Source: Coleofasciculus sp. FACHB-1120 (lineage in GTDB: Bacteria; Cyanobacteriota; Cyanobacteriia; Cyanobacteriales; FACHB-T130). Taken from it: 64,000 nucleotides of DNA. Where the stretch lies: contig NZ_JACJTV010000001.1 in NCBI RefSeq assembly GCF_014698845.1, forward strand, positions 434,001-498,000. Reading direction: 5' to 3'. Positions within the stretch are counted from its first letter, which is position 1; every line of letters begins with the position of its first letter. The translations under genes were made by a program, and so were the position numbers. This document shows, piece after piece, positions 47,561 to 56,846 of the stretch. Under the pieces are notes generated by a model. The model was not told where the DNA came from, made no database searches, and saw only the letters and a list, made by a program, of their open reading frames with translations.

Positions 47561-49525
47561 CTAAAATTGATAGTTAACGCTGAAATAAAAGCCCCGATCC
47601 TGGGCATTTTCGCCACGGTCTTCAATATCCACTAGCGGAATGCCATAGTCTAGTCGGATATTTAGCTTGGGCAGTGGTTGCCAGATTAGCCCTAAGCCAG
47701 CACCTGCTAAAAATTTCTCATCCTGTAATGTGGCGTTGTTGGGGTTATCAGACACATTCCACACCCAACCCAGATCCACAAAAGGAGCAAACTGCAAGGT
47801 GGCGGCACCAGCTTCATCTCGCTGAACGGTAATGCGATCTTCAATCGAAAGTCGCACTCCATTGTCACCGGCACGCACATTTTGCCGGTAGCCGCGCAAC
47901 GATTGACCGCCGCCAATTACAAACTGTTGGGAGGGTAATAAGCCACTGGTTGATAGCTGAACATCTCCCTGCACAATTAGGAAATTATTGTTATTCAGGA
48001 CTTGGACTCGCTGCACTTGACCCAGCCAGCTCAAGAAACGACCATCGGGTAGGGGGTCGGGATTAATGGTGGCATCCAACAAGCCAGTGCCGAGACTAAA
48101 GAGCGATCGCAATGCCCAAGCACCCTTGACATCTCGACGCAGATAGTCTTGTCCAAATTTAATCACGCTGGTGCGGCTCCGACCTTCTTCGTCGGGACCA
48201 AAACCAAAGGGGGTCGGCCCTGCAAAGGTAAAAGTCTGACCATTCTGGTGAGTAAACCCTAAAGAAAGGGCAAATTCTTCACGCGGCGAGCGGATTAAAG
48301 GCTGGCGATAACTGATTTCATAAAGCTGCGACTCTCCCCGAATGTCGAAAACGTCAAAAGGGGCTTGGGTAACTTCATTTCGATTGGGAGCATATCTCAG
48401 TTGCAAGGTGCCGTTCATCGCGTTGAGTGGCACTCGATAGTTTAAGTCAAGAACATCAGCGCCACCTGTAGTTGTATGGTAATAAGAGGCAGCAATTTCA
48501 TCTCCAATGCCGGTGACGTTGCGATAACCCAGATTGACACCCAGTCGTTCTGAACCAACGCTCGGAGGCGAGTAGTTATCGACGCCGAAGCTGCCATAAA
48601 AGGACTTGGCTTCGGTAACGCGAACGACGAGAATACTTTGACCGACCCCGCTCCCAGAGCGGAGGCTGGCTTCTACATTTTTAAATAGAGGATCGACACG
48701 CAATAGTCTTAATTGATCTTCTAGCTTGCCGGTATTGAGCGGTTTGCCAGCCCCCAAACGCACGCGCGATCGCACGTAATTTGGATTCAACCGGCGCGTT
48801 CCTTCTACCCTAATCTCTTCTAGGCTGCCTTCAATGATGCGAATCTGGACGACACCATCCGTAATCGCTTGGTCTACAAGGATGGCTCTTGAGGTGATGT
48901 AGCCTTGGTTAAGGTACAACTGGGTAATCGCATCGGCAACGTTTCTGAGTTCTTCTAGGGTGACAGTACGCCCCTCTACAGTTTGAGTAATCGAGTTCAA
49001 CTGTTCTGCGCCAAAGATAGTGCTGCCAGTGACTTGAATCTTTTTCACCTCAAGCGTGTCTGAGGACGGTGCAGCATCAGGCTGTGGCGTTGGGGGCGTC
49101 AGTACGGGCGACGGTGACTCTTCCGGCAGAGGTTCCGGGAGGGGTGCAGGCTGCGGAAAGCGATCGCGGTTAGGATCGGATTGGGGTTGCAGGGGTTGAT
49201 TTAGCTGTGGTTGGTTCTGCGGTGAAGCCGGTATAGTTTGCGCTTGCAGCAGTCTATCGTCAGACCTCTCTGGCTCAGGATGAACAACTCCCACGCGCTT
49301 TTGCTGTATGCCCCTTGATGGGGCAATTGAACGCCTAGCAGGTTCTTGTTTTTCCCTTGCGTCGCTGGAAAACGCTTTCATCGTTTCCATTTCGCGATGA
49401 AAATTCAATCCATTCAGATCGGGCGTTGCCGGTAGTGTTTTGGCATTAGCACCGCTGGCAGAGACACAAGCGATCGCACCCTCAATTAACACTCCACACC
49501 AAAACCATTGAAACCTTGAACGCAT
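47561..49525 (-). CDS. TpsB-family outer-membrane transporter (ShlB/FhaC type)
   Basis: The ATG at 49525 gives 654 residues (GTG 49543 is six codons earlier). After a signal peptide and a Pro-rich linker (about 80-170), a POTRA-type domain has LEVKKIQVTGSTIFGAEQLNSI, ITQLYLNQGYITSRAIL and IRIIEGSLEEIRVEG. The rest is a 16-strand beta-barrel with SYRQPLI, LRRDVKGAW and the FHTR-like VIGGGQSLRGYRQN motif; it ends in FYFSVNYQF with a terminal Phe. It secretes TpsA proteins with a TPS domain, so the adjacent CHAT protein is the natural client. Confidence 0.93.
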   Translation of the reverse strand: MRSRFQWFWCGVLIEGAIACVSASGANAKTLPATPDLNGLNFHREMETMKAFSSDAREKQEPARRSIAPSRGIQQKRVGVVHPEPERSDDRLLQAQTIPASPQNQPQLNQPLQPQSDPNRDRFPQPAPLPEPLPEESPSPVLTPPTPQPDAAPSSDTLEVKKIQVTGSTIFGAEQLNSITQTVEGRTVTLEELRNVADAITQLYLNQGYITSRAILVDQAITDGVVQIRIIEGSLEEIRVEGTRRLNPNYVRSRVRLGAGKPLNTGKLEDQLRLLRVDPLFKNVEASLRSGSGVGQSILVVRVTEAKSFYGSFGVDNYSPPSVGSERLGVNLGYRNVTGIGDEIAASYYHTTTGGADVLDLNYRVPLNAMNGTLQLRYAPNRNEVTQAPFDVFDIRGESQLYEISYRQPLIRSPREEFALSLGFTHQNGQTFTFAGPTPFGFGPDEEGRSRTSVIKFGQDYLRRDVKGAWALRSLFSLGTGLLDATINPDPLPDGRFLSWLGQVQRVQVLNNNNFLIVQGDVQLSTSGLLPSQQFVIGGGQSLRGYRQNVRAGDNGVRLSIEDRITVQRDEAGAATLQFAPFVDLGWVWNVSDNPNNATLQDEKFLAGAGLGLIWQPLPKLNIRLDYGIPLVDIEDRGENAQDRGFYFSVNYQF

Positions 49526-49913
49526 GACAGCTGTGTTCTCCACGGGTTGAATTGTCTAAAAACTTCAATTAATACAATTTTTTTGCATCCAATCCGTATT
49601 TTCTTTACTTAATTCAACTTTTTCCCTTTCGCTCTCCAATCCGCTCTCCAAATGTAGCGATCGCTCTTACTAGAGAGAATGTTACTTTTGCCAACCAATA
49701 ACCGGCATAAGTTTAGACTTTTTCTCAATCTTGCATCCATCTGAAGACATAAAATTATCTCATAATTATGCCATCAGATGTCAATGGTGTCTGCTCTTTG
49801 CTAGCTAGATTGGGCTGCTGGGAGGCGAGCAATTTGCTTAGAACAATATTCGCTTTGCGACCGTACTCACACACCTAATCAGTAATTTCTGCACTGAATG
49901 GGGTACACTCTCA

Positions 49914-50340
49914 TGTCAGCTTGGACTCCTGATCCCCAAGACAACTGTATCGATATCACCGACGGCACCATTATCTAGCGACAGGGTATATTTTTCCACA
50001 GCCTCATCCAGTTTGGGCTAACCCAGGACGAAATTGGTATTTTTCTCTCCCACCCTGCTATCCAGAATATCCTGCTGAGAGTACGGGATGATGATGGCAA
50101 GAGGTAACAATGTGATGTGTACCTCTATACCGATTTAAATTTTAGATGGCAGATTTTGGATAGCACAAGTCCTGTCAGCAGACACTTCCAGCCCTTTATT
50201 TCGGGCGATCTTTAAGTGCAATGGATAAGGCGGGACCCTTGTTGCGTTTGGATATCCAGCCTTCAGCTTTATCCTATCCTCTGACTATTCATTTCACATT
50301 TAGGCCTCATGCACTGAAAGCTTGAAACCGAGATCCCCCT
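49914..50340 (+). pseudogene. Decayed TPS haemagglutination-domain gene fragment
   Basis: One frame reads CIDITDGTII, then a TAG at 49976, then FFHSLIQFGLTQDEIGIFLS and HPAIQNILLRVRDDDGKR with a TAA at 50105. It matches LFHSFTQFGLSQGEIANFIS and SPSIQNILGRVTGGD of the intact CHAT protein. Farther on, LRLDIQPSALSYPLTI (about 50258-50305) recalls LEIQPLSPFLPLSIASPL of that protein. Stops and lost sections make it a pseudogene, a third copy of this family in the window. Confidence 0.8.
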
Positions 50341-50537
50341 CAATACGGTATCGCCCTTGTCTCTACACAGCGATAATTCGGGCGTCTTTTGACTAACCGA
50401 ACCGGATTGAGATCCCCCTAACCTAGGATAAATTGAGGGAACTGGAAAACTCCCCGATTTATCGAGGGATGTGGAGATATCTCTGCGGAAGTCCTCATAT
50501 TTACCAAGAAACTGGGTGTCTAGGCGTACCGCTACAT

Positions 50538-50580
50538 CCCTAATCCCTCTTTTGTTACTTTAGGAAAAGAGGGATTAGGG
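50538..50580. terminator. Long hairpin upstream of first DUF928 gene end
   Basis: CCCTAATCCCTCTTTT (50538-50553) and AAAAGAGGGATTAGGG (50565-50580) pair over 16 bp with an 11-base loop. On the minus strand it lies about 100 bases beyond the DUF928 stop at 50677, so it may end that transcript. Confidence 0.6.
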
Positions 50581-50676
50581 GCATAGGCTTTTCTCCTGCC
50601 TGTGCCCGTGCTAAATATCCAATGGTTAGAAATTCAGCAGAGTTTCATCCTTGGAGTGAGAACCGTTCGTTCAAGA

Positions 50677-51504
50677 CTACTGATTTTCTCTAAAGCCCTG
50701 AAAGGGTGCCCTTTGGCTAGCAGATGTCGTCGTACTGGGAAGCAAAGGCTCTTTGGCAATGTTTTGGAGTCCAACCGCCTTCAAGAGTTGTTCCCACTCA
50801 GCAGAGTAGGCGGAATTGTCTGGATTGGAGCGGCGCAGCTCTGCCAGAGTAGTCAAGGCGTCAAACCACATCCCCGCCTCTGCATAAACGTCTGGACGCT
50901 TATTCGGTGTAGACACCCGCAACTGATTATTGAGCTGTGCGGTTTGTGGAACCCGCTGAATCGAACCTTGTACAAAAACATCAAGCGATCGCTGTTCGGA
51001 ATCGCAAACCATCGACAAGAACCACTGATAATTCTTACCCACTTCCAAGGGTGGTAATCCAGCATAAGTCGGAAGGTTGATGCTGACAATACCCCCCTTC
51101 CCTGTGGTCATGAAGGTTGTTGTATAAACCTCTTGCTCGTTTCCATCCTTCAGTACAAACTCTAGTTGCAGTGGCGACGCTTGGGCAGGCACTGGCGGTA
51201 CGTAGAATGAAAAGCTTGGATATGCTGCGACGGTAAGCCCAATATTATTGGCAGGGACCAGTGCGGTGAGCGGTTTGCCTGCCACTGGGCAGCTTCCAGG
51301 ACTACGAGTTCCGCCCCCTTCCCTGCGCCCTGGTGCTCCAACGGTTTTAGGTGGATTATATCCAGCAACTATCCACCGATCGGGCATTCCTTGGGCAAGT
51401 AGTGTTGGCGGCGTCCCTATCAGAGTTGAGAAACCCGTGAGCAGTGCCACTTCCATAGAGATGGCTAAAGCTCGTTTTAACATAGGGGACTTCATCCAGT
51501 CCAT
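50677..51504 (-). CDS. DUF928 family protein (copy 1)
   Basis: The 275-residue protein starts MDWMKSPMLKRALAISMEVALLTGFSTLIG, a signal peptide-like helix. The body has PDRWIVAGYNPPKTVGAPGRREGGGTR, CPVAGKPLTALVPANNIGLTVAAYPSFSFYVPP, FVLKDGNEQEVYTTTF, NYQWFLSMVCDSEQRSLDVFVQGSIQRV and a helical C-terminal part LRVSTPNKRPDVYAEAGMWFDALTTLAELR. This is DUF928, found beside CHAT/TPS proteins in cyanobacteria. Two conserved cysteines (one at the CPVAG site, one in SMVCD) could form a disulfide in the periplasm. No biochemical role is known. Confidence 0.85.
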   Translation of the reverse strand: MDWMKSPMLKRALAISMEVALLTGFSTLIGTPPTLLAQGMPDRWIVAGYNPPKTVGAPGRREGGGTRSPGSCPVAGKPLTALVPANNIGLTVAAYPSFSFYVPPVPAQASPLQLEFVLKDGNEQEVYTTTFMTTGKGGIVSINLPTYAGLPPLEVGKNYQWFLSMVCDSEQRSLDVFVQGSIQRVPQTAQLNNQLRVSTPNKRPDVYAEAGMWFDALTTLAELRRSNPDNSAYSAEWEQLLKAVGLQNIAKEPLLPSTTTSASQRAPFQGFRENQ

Positions 51505-51718
51505 AGCAGAACTGCTCCAGAGAATTTTGAGTTTTGAATGGATAGGTGCGGTTTAACCAACAAGATTCGACTGTCCCGCCCTAGATTGCCTGACTACCTA
51601 CCCGTACATCGTTTTCTTGACTATCTGAACTCAGCTTTCTGCCTTCATCAAGTCACATCTTGGAGTCGAAAACTCTGGACAGGTAGGTCAAATCTTCCTA
51701 TTTTTAGCAGATGTAACA

Positions 51719-51778
51719 ACCGAAACACAGGGTACCGAAACACAAGGTACCGAAACACAGGGTACCGAAACACAGGGT
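51719..51778. repeat. Four tandem 15-bp units ACCGAAACACAGGGT
   Basis: Units at 51719, 51734, 51749 and 51764 are identical apart from one base (ACAAGGT in the second). The array ends 3 bases before the stop of the next DUF928 gene (minus strand). The 15-bp length keeps frame. Confidence 0.9.
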
Positions 51779-51781
51779 GTG

Positions 51782-52570
51782 TTAGTTTGAGCGAGTCGTA
51801 CTTCGACTCGCTGCACTCTGAACTAGAGGCTCGTTCGCAACTTTGTCCAGTTGAACCGACACTAGCAGCTTTTTCCAGTCAGATGCCAGGGTAGAATCGT
51901 TAGGACTCAAGCGGCGTAGCTCCAGCAGGGTAGCAAGTGTCTCATGCCAAAGACGAGCTTGTGCATAGAGACCAACGCGCTCTCGTAGAGTGGCTCGCTG
52001 GATTTGTCTGGTCAAGGCTGGATCTGGTGCGACGCGCCTGATCGCACCCCCTACGACAACATTTTTCTCTCGGTCGTTAGCATTACAAATCACCGAGACT
52101 TCCCAATAATATTCCTGATTCTGAGCCAGGGGTGGTAAATTGGCGGAGGTAGGAAGGTTGAGGCTGTAAATGCCCGGTCTTCCCGCGATCGCAAAATTCG
52201 CTTTGTAGACTTCTCGCTCGTTGGCATCCATCAGCACAAACTCCGCTGACCGAGCTGATGTTGCAGGCATATACCATGAGAAGGTTGGATACTCTGCAAC
52301 CGTTAACCCAACACCCTTGGGTGTTAAGGCAGTGAGACCAAGACCCTTGGGTGCCAAGGTCGTTAAACCCGGAGGGCAACCGCCGCGGGTTGCACCTTGT
52401 TCTCGGTGGTCGGGGTTGCCTCTCTCTGGCGGCTTATATCCCCAACTATCCGGTAGGATGCTGAGGGGGGAAGGCTGTGCCTGTGCCTGGGAAGGCACAT
52501 TCAAAACCAGTCCGAGCGTTAAGGAAACAGCCAGTGTTGTAATCTGTGTGTAGCGTTTCATCCAAATCAT
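51782..52570 (-). CDS. DUF928 family protein (copy 2)
   Basis: The ATG at 52570 (MIWMKRYTQITTLAVSLTLGLVLNVPSQAQA) parallels MDWMKSPML of the first copy and starts a signal peptide, giving 262 residues. The frame is open 121 codons further up (to 52933), but that part is not like DUF928. The body shares the layout of copy 1: LPDSWGYKPPERGNPDHREQG, CPPGLTTLAPKGLGLTALTPKGVGLTVAEYPTFSWYMP, FVLMDANEREVYKANF, EYYWEVSVICNANDREKNVVVGGAIRRV. It contains a duplicated short phrase (APKGLGLTALTPKGVGLTV). The two genes lie in tandem, 277 bases apart. Confidence 0.82.
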   Translation of the reverse strand: MIWMKRYTQITTLAVSLTLGLVLNVPSQAQAQPSPLSILPDSWGYKPPERGNPDHREQGATRGGCPPGLTTLAPKGLGLTALTPKGVGLTVAEYPTFSWYMPATSARSAEFVLMDANEREVYKANFAIAGRPGIYSLNLPTSANLPPLAQNQEYYWEVSVICNANDREKNVVVGGAIRRVAPDPALTRQIQRATLRERVGLYAQARLWHETLATLLELRRLSPNDSTLASDWKKLLVSVQLDKVANEPLVQSAASRSTTRSN

Positions 52571-53317
52571 GCTAGAACTGTTTTCTGTTGAAATTCCCCA
52601 GAGCTTAAACGGTGGGATTTTTACTTCAAGGAGTCTACTAAAAAAATTGAAATTAGTTTGAACTTCTTTATCGGGGATTTCTCCCTTAAAGAGCGTATTG
52701 CGATCGGCTCCTAATTTTTGCGGCACTGTAGTTTCTTGAGTCTCTTGTGTAGACTTCATGAATCTAGTCTCTTTTAATTTCCAAACCTTTTCAAGCGGTG
52801 TGCCTGAAGATATTGCCCATCCAGACAGTTGTGGATGGCTCTGCACTCTCTCACTTTTGAAGGTTCTGTTTAACAACCAATCGCTAGATTGATATCGCTT
52901 TGGAGCAGCAAGCTTGTCCGATCGCGTGTCCATAATTATATATCAAACTCATGTACGGAAAATTTGTTTTTCTTTTCGGACATTGAGTCATGAAGTCTGC
53001 CATTCTGCAAGAATCCCCAGTGGGGGCATCTCAAGGCAACGGGTCGGCTCAGTCCTTAGTTGGTCATTCTTTAAGATGCCCTGATGCTTGTCAGAGTTCC
53101 CGACAGGCACAGTAAAGATAAGATCCTACTCCGGTTCGTATCAAGCAGTTGTCTTGGTTGCATTTTTGGTAACTTAGGCTAGGGCTAGGGTCAAACCAAT
53201 TTGAGAATGGCGATCGCTATTCTAGATTGACTAAATCCTATAATCCCAAATCCTAATTTTTAAATCACTCTGCCTTCCTGGGTATCCACTTCTACATAAC
53301 CTTCACTGAGATTTGAG
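52571..53317. other. Gap containing an upstream open frame of DUF928 copy 2
   Basis: The first 363 bases remain open in the DUF928 frame (52571-52933), with an internal MKSTQETQETTVPQKLGAD. Beyond 52933 no gene is supported. Promoters for the minus-strand gene and the plus-strand gene at 53318 must lie here. Confidence 0.4.
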
Positions 53318-55012
53318 ATGATTCCTGATTCAGCGGCTCTACCACTCAAAGAAAATCCTTGGCATCGGACAATTAGACCGATTGCAGCTGCTGCCTTGCA
53401 CGGCATTGCTTCTCAGAAAGATACACTCATCGCCATTGATGCCACTAATGGGTATCTGTTGCAAATTGATCCCAAGAGCGACAACACTACGATACTCAAT
53501 GCCAATCATCTGCCAGATTTTCTCGGCGTGACTGGCTTGGCTCTTTGGGAAGATACTCTCTGGTGTACCCAGGAAAATGGTGTTTTCTTTTGTCCAAATG
53601 CTATTAATGGCATCTCCACCACTGATTTGACCCCCCAGTCCTTTATAAAATTGCCCTACCCAGCCAATGGGGTTGCTGTTTGGGAATCAACTGTTTACGT
53701 GACTTCTCAGAAAGCGGGATATATTCTAGTTTTTAGTCGGGAGACGGGTCAAGAGATTACCCGGTTTTATTCACCTGGGGTAGGGGTAGAAAATATTACA
53801 GTCAGGGGTGAGGAACTCTGGGTTTCCGATAGCATTGAGCAAACCGTTTACTGCCTTGACCGAGCTACGGGTGAGATTAAATTCAGCGTGCTGACGCCCT
53901 TTGAGTGCCCGACAGGGTTAACTTTTTACACAGAGCCTCAAACTGGGCAGGATATTCTCTACGTGGCTTATGCGGGTGAGGAGCCTTACCTGCGCGATAA
54001 CCCGAACGCCGATCCGAATTACGAATTACAGTACCGCGATCGCACGTTTATTCACCCGTTGTATTTTTACTACAACGAGGCTGAAGGCTATGCCCTCTCG
54101 AATGGCTACCTGATGGAAATTTCCTACGTCGAGGAACTTTCCCCCCTCGATGAGGTGGATTTAGAAAATGTGGAGTGGCGAATTGCCCTACCTTCAGAAA
54201 CTCATCGGCAGAAGATTAGAAAAATTGAACCAGTCGGATTGCCTTTCACCGAAGAAATTCAAGACGGACAGCGGGTGGCTGTATTTAAATTTAACAGTCT
54301 CAAAACTAGCGATCGCTATATATTTGGCTGGAAAGCACTGATAGAAGTCTGGAGTATCAAATATCGCCTGACACCCAAAGATGCCGAACAACTTCCCGAC
54401 CTTTCGCCTGAGTTACGCAGCAAATATCTGACGGATGATGATGATTTGGCAATGGACACCGATATCATCCTCAATGCTGCCAAGGAAGCGATTGGCAGCG
54501 AAACCAATATGCTGCGGAAAATTTTCAAAATTCGTAATTATGTCTATGACCGTCTTTCCTACGGGATCAAGCCTTATATTGACCCGCCAGATATCGCCTT
54601 AGAAAGGGGTGTTGGTTCCTGCGGCGAGTACCTAGGGGTTTTACTTGCCTTGGCGCGGCTGAATGGCATTGCCTGCCGCACCGTAGGTCGCTACAAGTGC
54701 CCTCCTCATCCTGAATTGATGAATTTACCCTTGCAACCCGACTTTAATCACGTCTGGATGGAGTTCTACTTGCCTGGATTTGGCTGGTTGCCGATGGAAT
54801 CAAATCCGGATGATGTGGTCGAAAGAGGCCCCTATCCATCGCGGTTTTTCATGGGTTTAGCTTGGTATCACGCTGAGATGGGCAAAGGTATCACGTTTGA
54901 AAGCCTGATGAGTCACGGGGAAAGAGTCAATAAGCAGGACATTTCCATTGGAGAATTATCTCTAAATCATGTGAGATTTACGATTTTGGAGGAACTAGCA
55001 CCGTCCTCATAA
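53318..55012 (+). CDS. Beta-propeller-like protein with transglutaminase-type domain
   Basis: The 564-residue protein has an N-terminal part (about 30-220) with repeated strands (TLIAIDATNGYLLQIDPKSD, VTGLALWEDTLWC, NGVAVWESTVYVTSQKAGYILVFS, ITVRGEELWVSDS), reminiscent of a beta-propeller. The C-terminal part has GVGSCGEYLGVLLALARLNGIACRTVGRYKCP, NHVWMEFYLPGFGWLPMESNPDD, which holds the Cys-His-Asp order of transglutaminase-like cysteine peptidases. There is no signal peptide. It is probably a soluble processing or scaffold protein of unknown substrate. An intrinsic terminator follows 14 bases after the stop. Confidence 0.82.
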   Translation: MIPDSAALPLKENPWHRTIRPIAAAALHGIASQKDTLIAIDATNGYLLQIDPKSDNTTILNANHLPDFLGVTGLALWEDTLWCTQENGVFFCPNAINGISTTDLTPQSFIKLPYPANGVAVWESTVYVTSQKAGYILVFSRETGQEITRFYSPGVGVENITVRGEELWVSDSIEQTVYCLDRATGEIKFSVLTPFECPTGLTFYTEPQTGQDILYVAYAGEEPYLRDNPNADPNYELQYRDRTFIHPLYFYYNEAEGYALSNGYLMEISYVEELSPLDEVDLENVEWRIALPSETHRQKIRKIEPVGLPFTEEIQDGQRVAVFKFNSLKTSDRYIFGWKALIEVWSIKYRLTPKDAEQLPDLSPELRSKYLTDDDDLAMDTDIILNAAKEAIGSETNMLRKIFKIRNYVYDRLSYGIKPYIDPPDIALERGVGSCGEYLGVLLALARLNGIACRTVGRYKCPPHPELMNLPLQPDFNHVWMEFYLPGFGWLPMESNPDDVVERGPYPSRFFMGLAWYHAEMGKGITFESLMSHGERVNKQDISIGELSLNHVRFTILEELAPSS

Positions 55013-55026
55013 GCATGAATAAAGTC

Positions 55027-55053
55027 AAAAGGGTGGGTACGGCCCACCCTTTT
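55027..55053 (+). terminator. Terminator after the transglutaminase-like gene
   Basis: AAAAGGGTGGG and CCCACCCTTTT pair over 11 bp with loop TACGG, followed by a T. Confidence 0.85.
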
Positions 55054-55078
55054 TCACTCACTACCCATCTTACCAAGG

Positions 55079-55864
55079 CAGTTTGAAAATCTTCATCAGC
55101 GCCACTGGGAACCGATTGATTGGCAAGCAATTAATTCTAGTCAACTTATCGGTGTCGCTTCCAAATTATTTGTTGCCACAGTTGTCAATGCGGTGGAGAT
55201 TGAAACGCCGATTCGCGCTTATGCTAAGGAAAGCTGGGATTATTTGCAGGCAGCACACTTTCCAATGGCACGATTTGTGGGCGGTACCTTTGCAGCGGAT
55301 AACTCAGTGCTAGAAGTAGGAATATGGGAGAAAGAAGAACGGCAACAGCGTCCCACTTTTAGCAAAATTTATCAACAATTAATGGGTAAAAAACTGCAAT
55401 CCCATCCAAACTCAGTAAAAGGCTATGAATCGAGTGGAAATCTGCGAGAAGATGTTTATCAACACGCGATCGCCCAAATCACAACCGAGTGGCGAGCAAC
55501 GTCCGTATATCTCTGGTTAATGGCTCATTCGATAGGGGCATTGCAACAAGCGATCGCTCAACCCATGCAAGACGAAATTAACCATCTAGCAAAATTTTGG
55601 GGGATTAGTCGTTGGGCTTTTGGAGATTCCTATCTAACCCGTTTGCAGGGAAATACTAAAAATTTAATGGGTCTTCTCAAACATCACCAGAGCGAACGTC
55701 CAAAAGGCAACGATGTCTTGCAAATCGGCTATGCTTTGTACGCGCTAGAATTAGTTTTCACATTTGCCCGACTCATGGTGCAGCTACGTCACTAGAACCA
55801 AACTCTGACGCCCGATTATCTCGAAGAGTTGTTTGGGCTGCCACAACAATTAGCTGCTAGCTGA
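55079..55864 (+). pseudogene. Broken ferritin-like (diiron) protein gene
   Basis: The frame from 55079 reads QFENLHQRHWEPIDW, then SSQLIGVASKLFVATVVNAVEIETP, before the first possible start codon (GTG 55193). No ATG, GTG or TTG precedes it, and the previous gene's terminator lies just upstream. Diiron-like Glu/His motifs appear (AVEIETP, WEKEERQQ, DEINHLAKFWG). At 55793-55795 there is a TAG, after which the same frame continues NQTLTPDYLEELFGLPQQLAAS to a TGA at 55862. Loss of start plus the in-frame stop suggest decay. If functional, it would start at GTG 55193 (200 residues). Confidence 0.6.
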
Positions 55865-55889
55865 TAGCTGTTAGCTGATAGTCTGGACT

Positions 55890-55918
55890 GAGTAGGGTGG
55901 GCGCTGCCCACCCTACTC
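55890..55918. terminator. 13-bp hairpin between broken gene and hisA
   Basis: GAGTAGGGTGGGC and GCCCACCCTACTC pair around GCT, 25 bases upstream of hisA. Nearby copies of AGCTGATAGCTGTTAGC show repeat content. Confidence 0.75.
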
Positions 55919-55942
55919 ATTTGATTATTTGAATAGCTGAAG

Positions 55943-56716
55943 ATGAATGTAATTCCAGCGATTGATTTGCTAGAAGGTCGGTGCGTGCGGTTATATCAGG
56001 GAGACTATGCGCGATCGCAAGTTTTTGATGACAACCCCGCAAATATTGCTAAACAGTGGGTAGAACAGGGGGCAACCCGACTCCATATCGTAGACCTAGA
56101 CGGTGCGAAGACAGGTCAACTGGTCAACCGACAGGCAATTGAAGCGATTTTACAAGCAGTACCCGGAGAAATACAAGTCGGGGGCGGCTTGCGCGACAAA
56201 AACTCAGTCTCTCAGCTGCTAAACATGGGTGTGAAGCAGGTAATCTTGGGAACCGTAGCCGTAGAACAACCCCAACTGGTAGAAGAACTTTGCCAAGAAT
56301 TTCCAGGGCAAATTATCGTAGGAATTGACGCCCGGAATGGACGAGTTGCCACGAGAGGCTGGTTAGAAACGTCTGAAGTGGCGGCTATCGATTTGGCTAA
56401 GCAAATGCAGCAATTAGGGGCTGCTGCCATTATCTACACCGATATTCATCGAGATGGCACGCTTTCTGGCCCTAATTTAGAGGCATTAAGAGAACTTGCC
56501 AATGCTATTTCTATCCCCATTGTTGCCTCTGGCGGTGTTAGCTCGATTACTGACTTGTTAAGTTTATTAGGACTCGCACCTTTGGGAGTCAGTGGTGTGA
56601 TTGTAGGTCGCGCCCTCTACACAGGTGATGTTTCGCTCAAAGCCGCCTTGCAAGCAATCGGGCCAGGACGCATCCAAGATGTCCCGCCAGATTTGGGCTT
56701 TTCTACTTTTGCTTGA
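55943..56716 (+). CDS. hisA: Phosphoribosylformimino-AICAR-P isomerase
   Basis: HisA performs the Amadori isomerisation of ProFAR in histidine synthesis. The 257-residue TIM-barrel protein begins [25 protein letters not shown] with the catalytic Asp of AIDLLEG. It has [39 protein letters not shown] (the second catalytic Asp) and [11 protein letters not shown] phosphate-binding motif. No other his genes are nearby. Confidence 0.97.
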   Translation: MNVIPAIDLLEGRCVRLYQGDYARSQVFDDNPANIAKQWVEQGATRLHIVDLDGAKTGQLVNRQAIEAILQAVPGEIQVGGGLRDKNSVSQLLNMGVKQVILGTVAVEQPQLVEELCQEFPGQIIVGIDARNGRVATRGWLETSEVAAIDLAKQMQQLGAAAIIYTDIHRDGTLSGPNLEALRELANAISIPIVASGGVSSITDLLSLLGLAPLGVSGVIVGRALYTGDVSLKAALQAIGPGRIQDVPPDLGFSTFA

Positions 56717-56725
56717 CACTTGCTC

Positions 56726-56751
56726 GAAAGACGCGCAACTGCGCGTCTTTC
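56726..56751 (+). terminator. hisA intrinsic terminator
   Basis: GAAAGACGCGC and GCGCGTCTTTC form an 11-bp stem with loop AACT, 10 bases after the hisA stop. Confidence 0.85.
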
Positions 56752-56846
56752 TCTATCTGGATACTGCGAGTGAATTCAATTTTTGACCTCTCCCCAAACC
56801 CCTCCCCGACGTTAGCATCAGCGGCACAGAGTGCGGGGCTAGGGGG

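Larger units (their letters stand above)
49526..50676. other. 1.15-kb gap with a decayed TPS-domain gene
   Basis: The gap contains the pseudogene at 49914-50340 and a long hairpin (50538-50580). No intact gene is visible. The first 390 bases carry the TpsB promoter. Confidence 0.5.

Noticed and set aside
51719-51778. Short tandem repeats considered as a CRISPR array
   Set aside because: The 15-bp units are adjacent without spacers.
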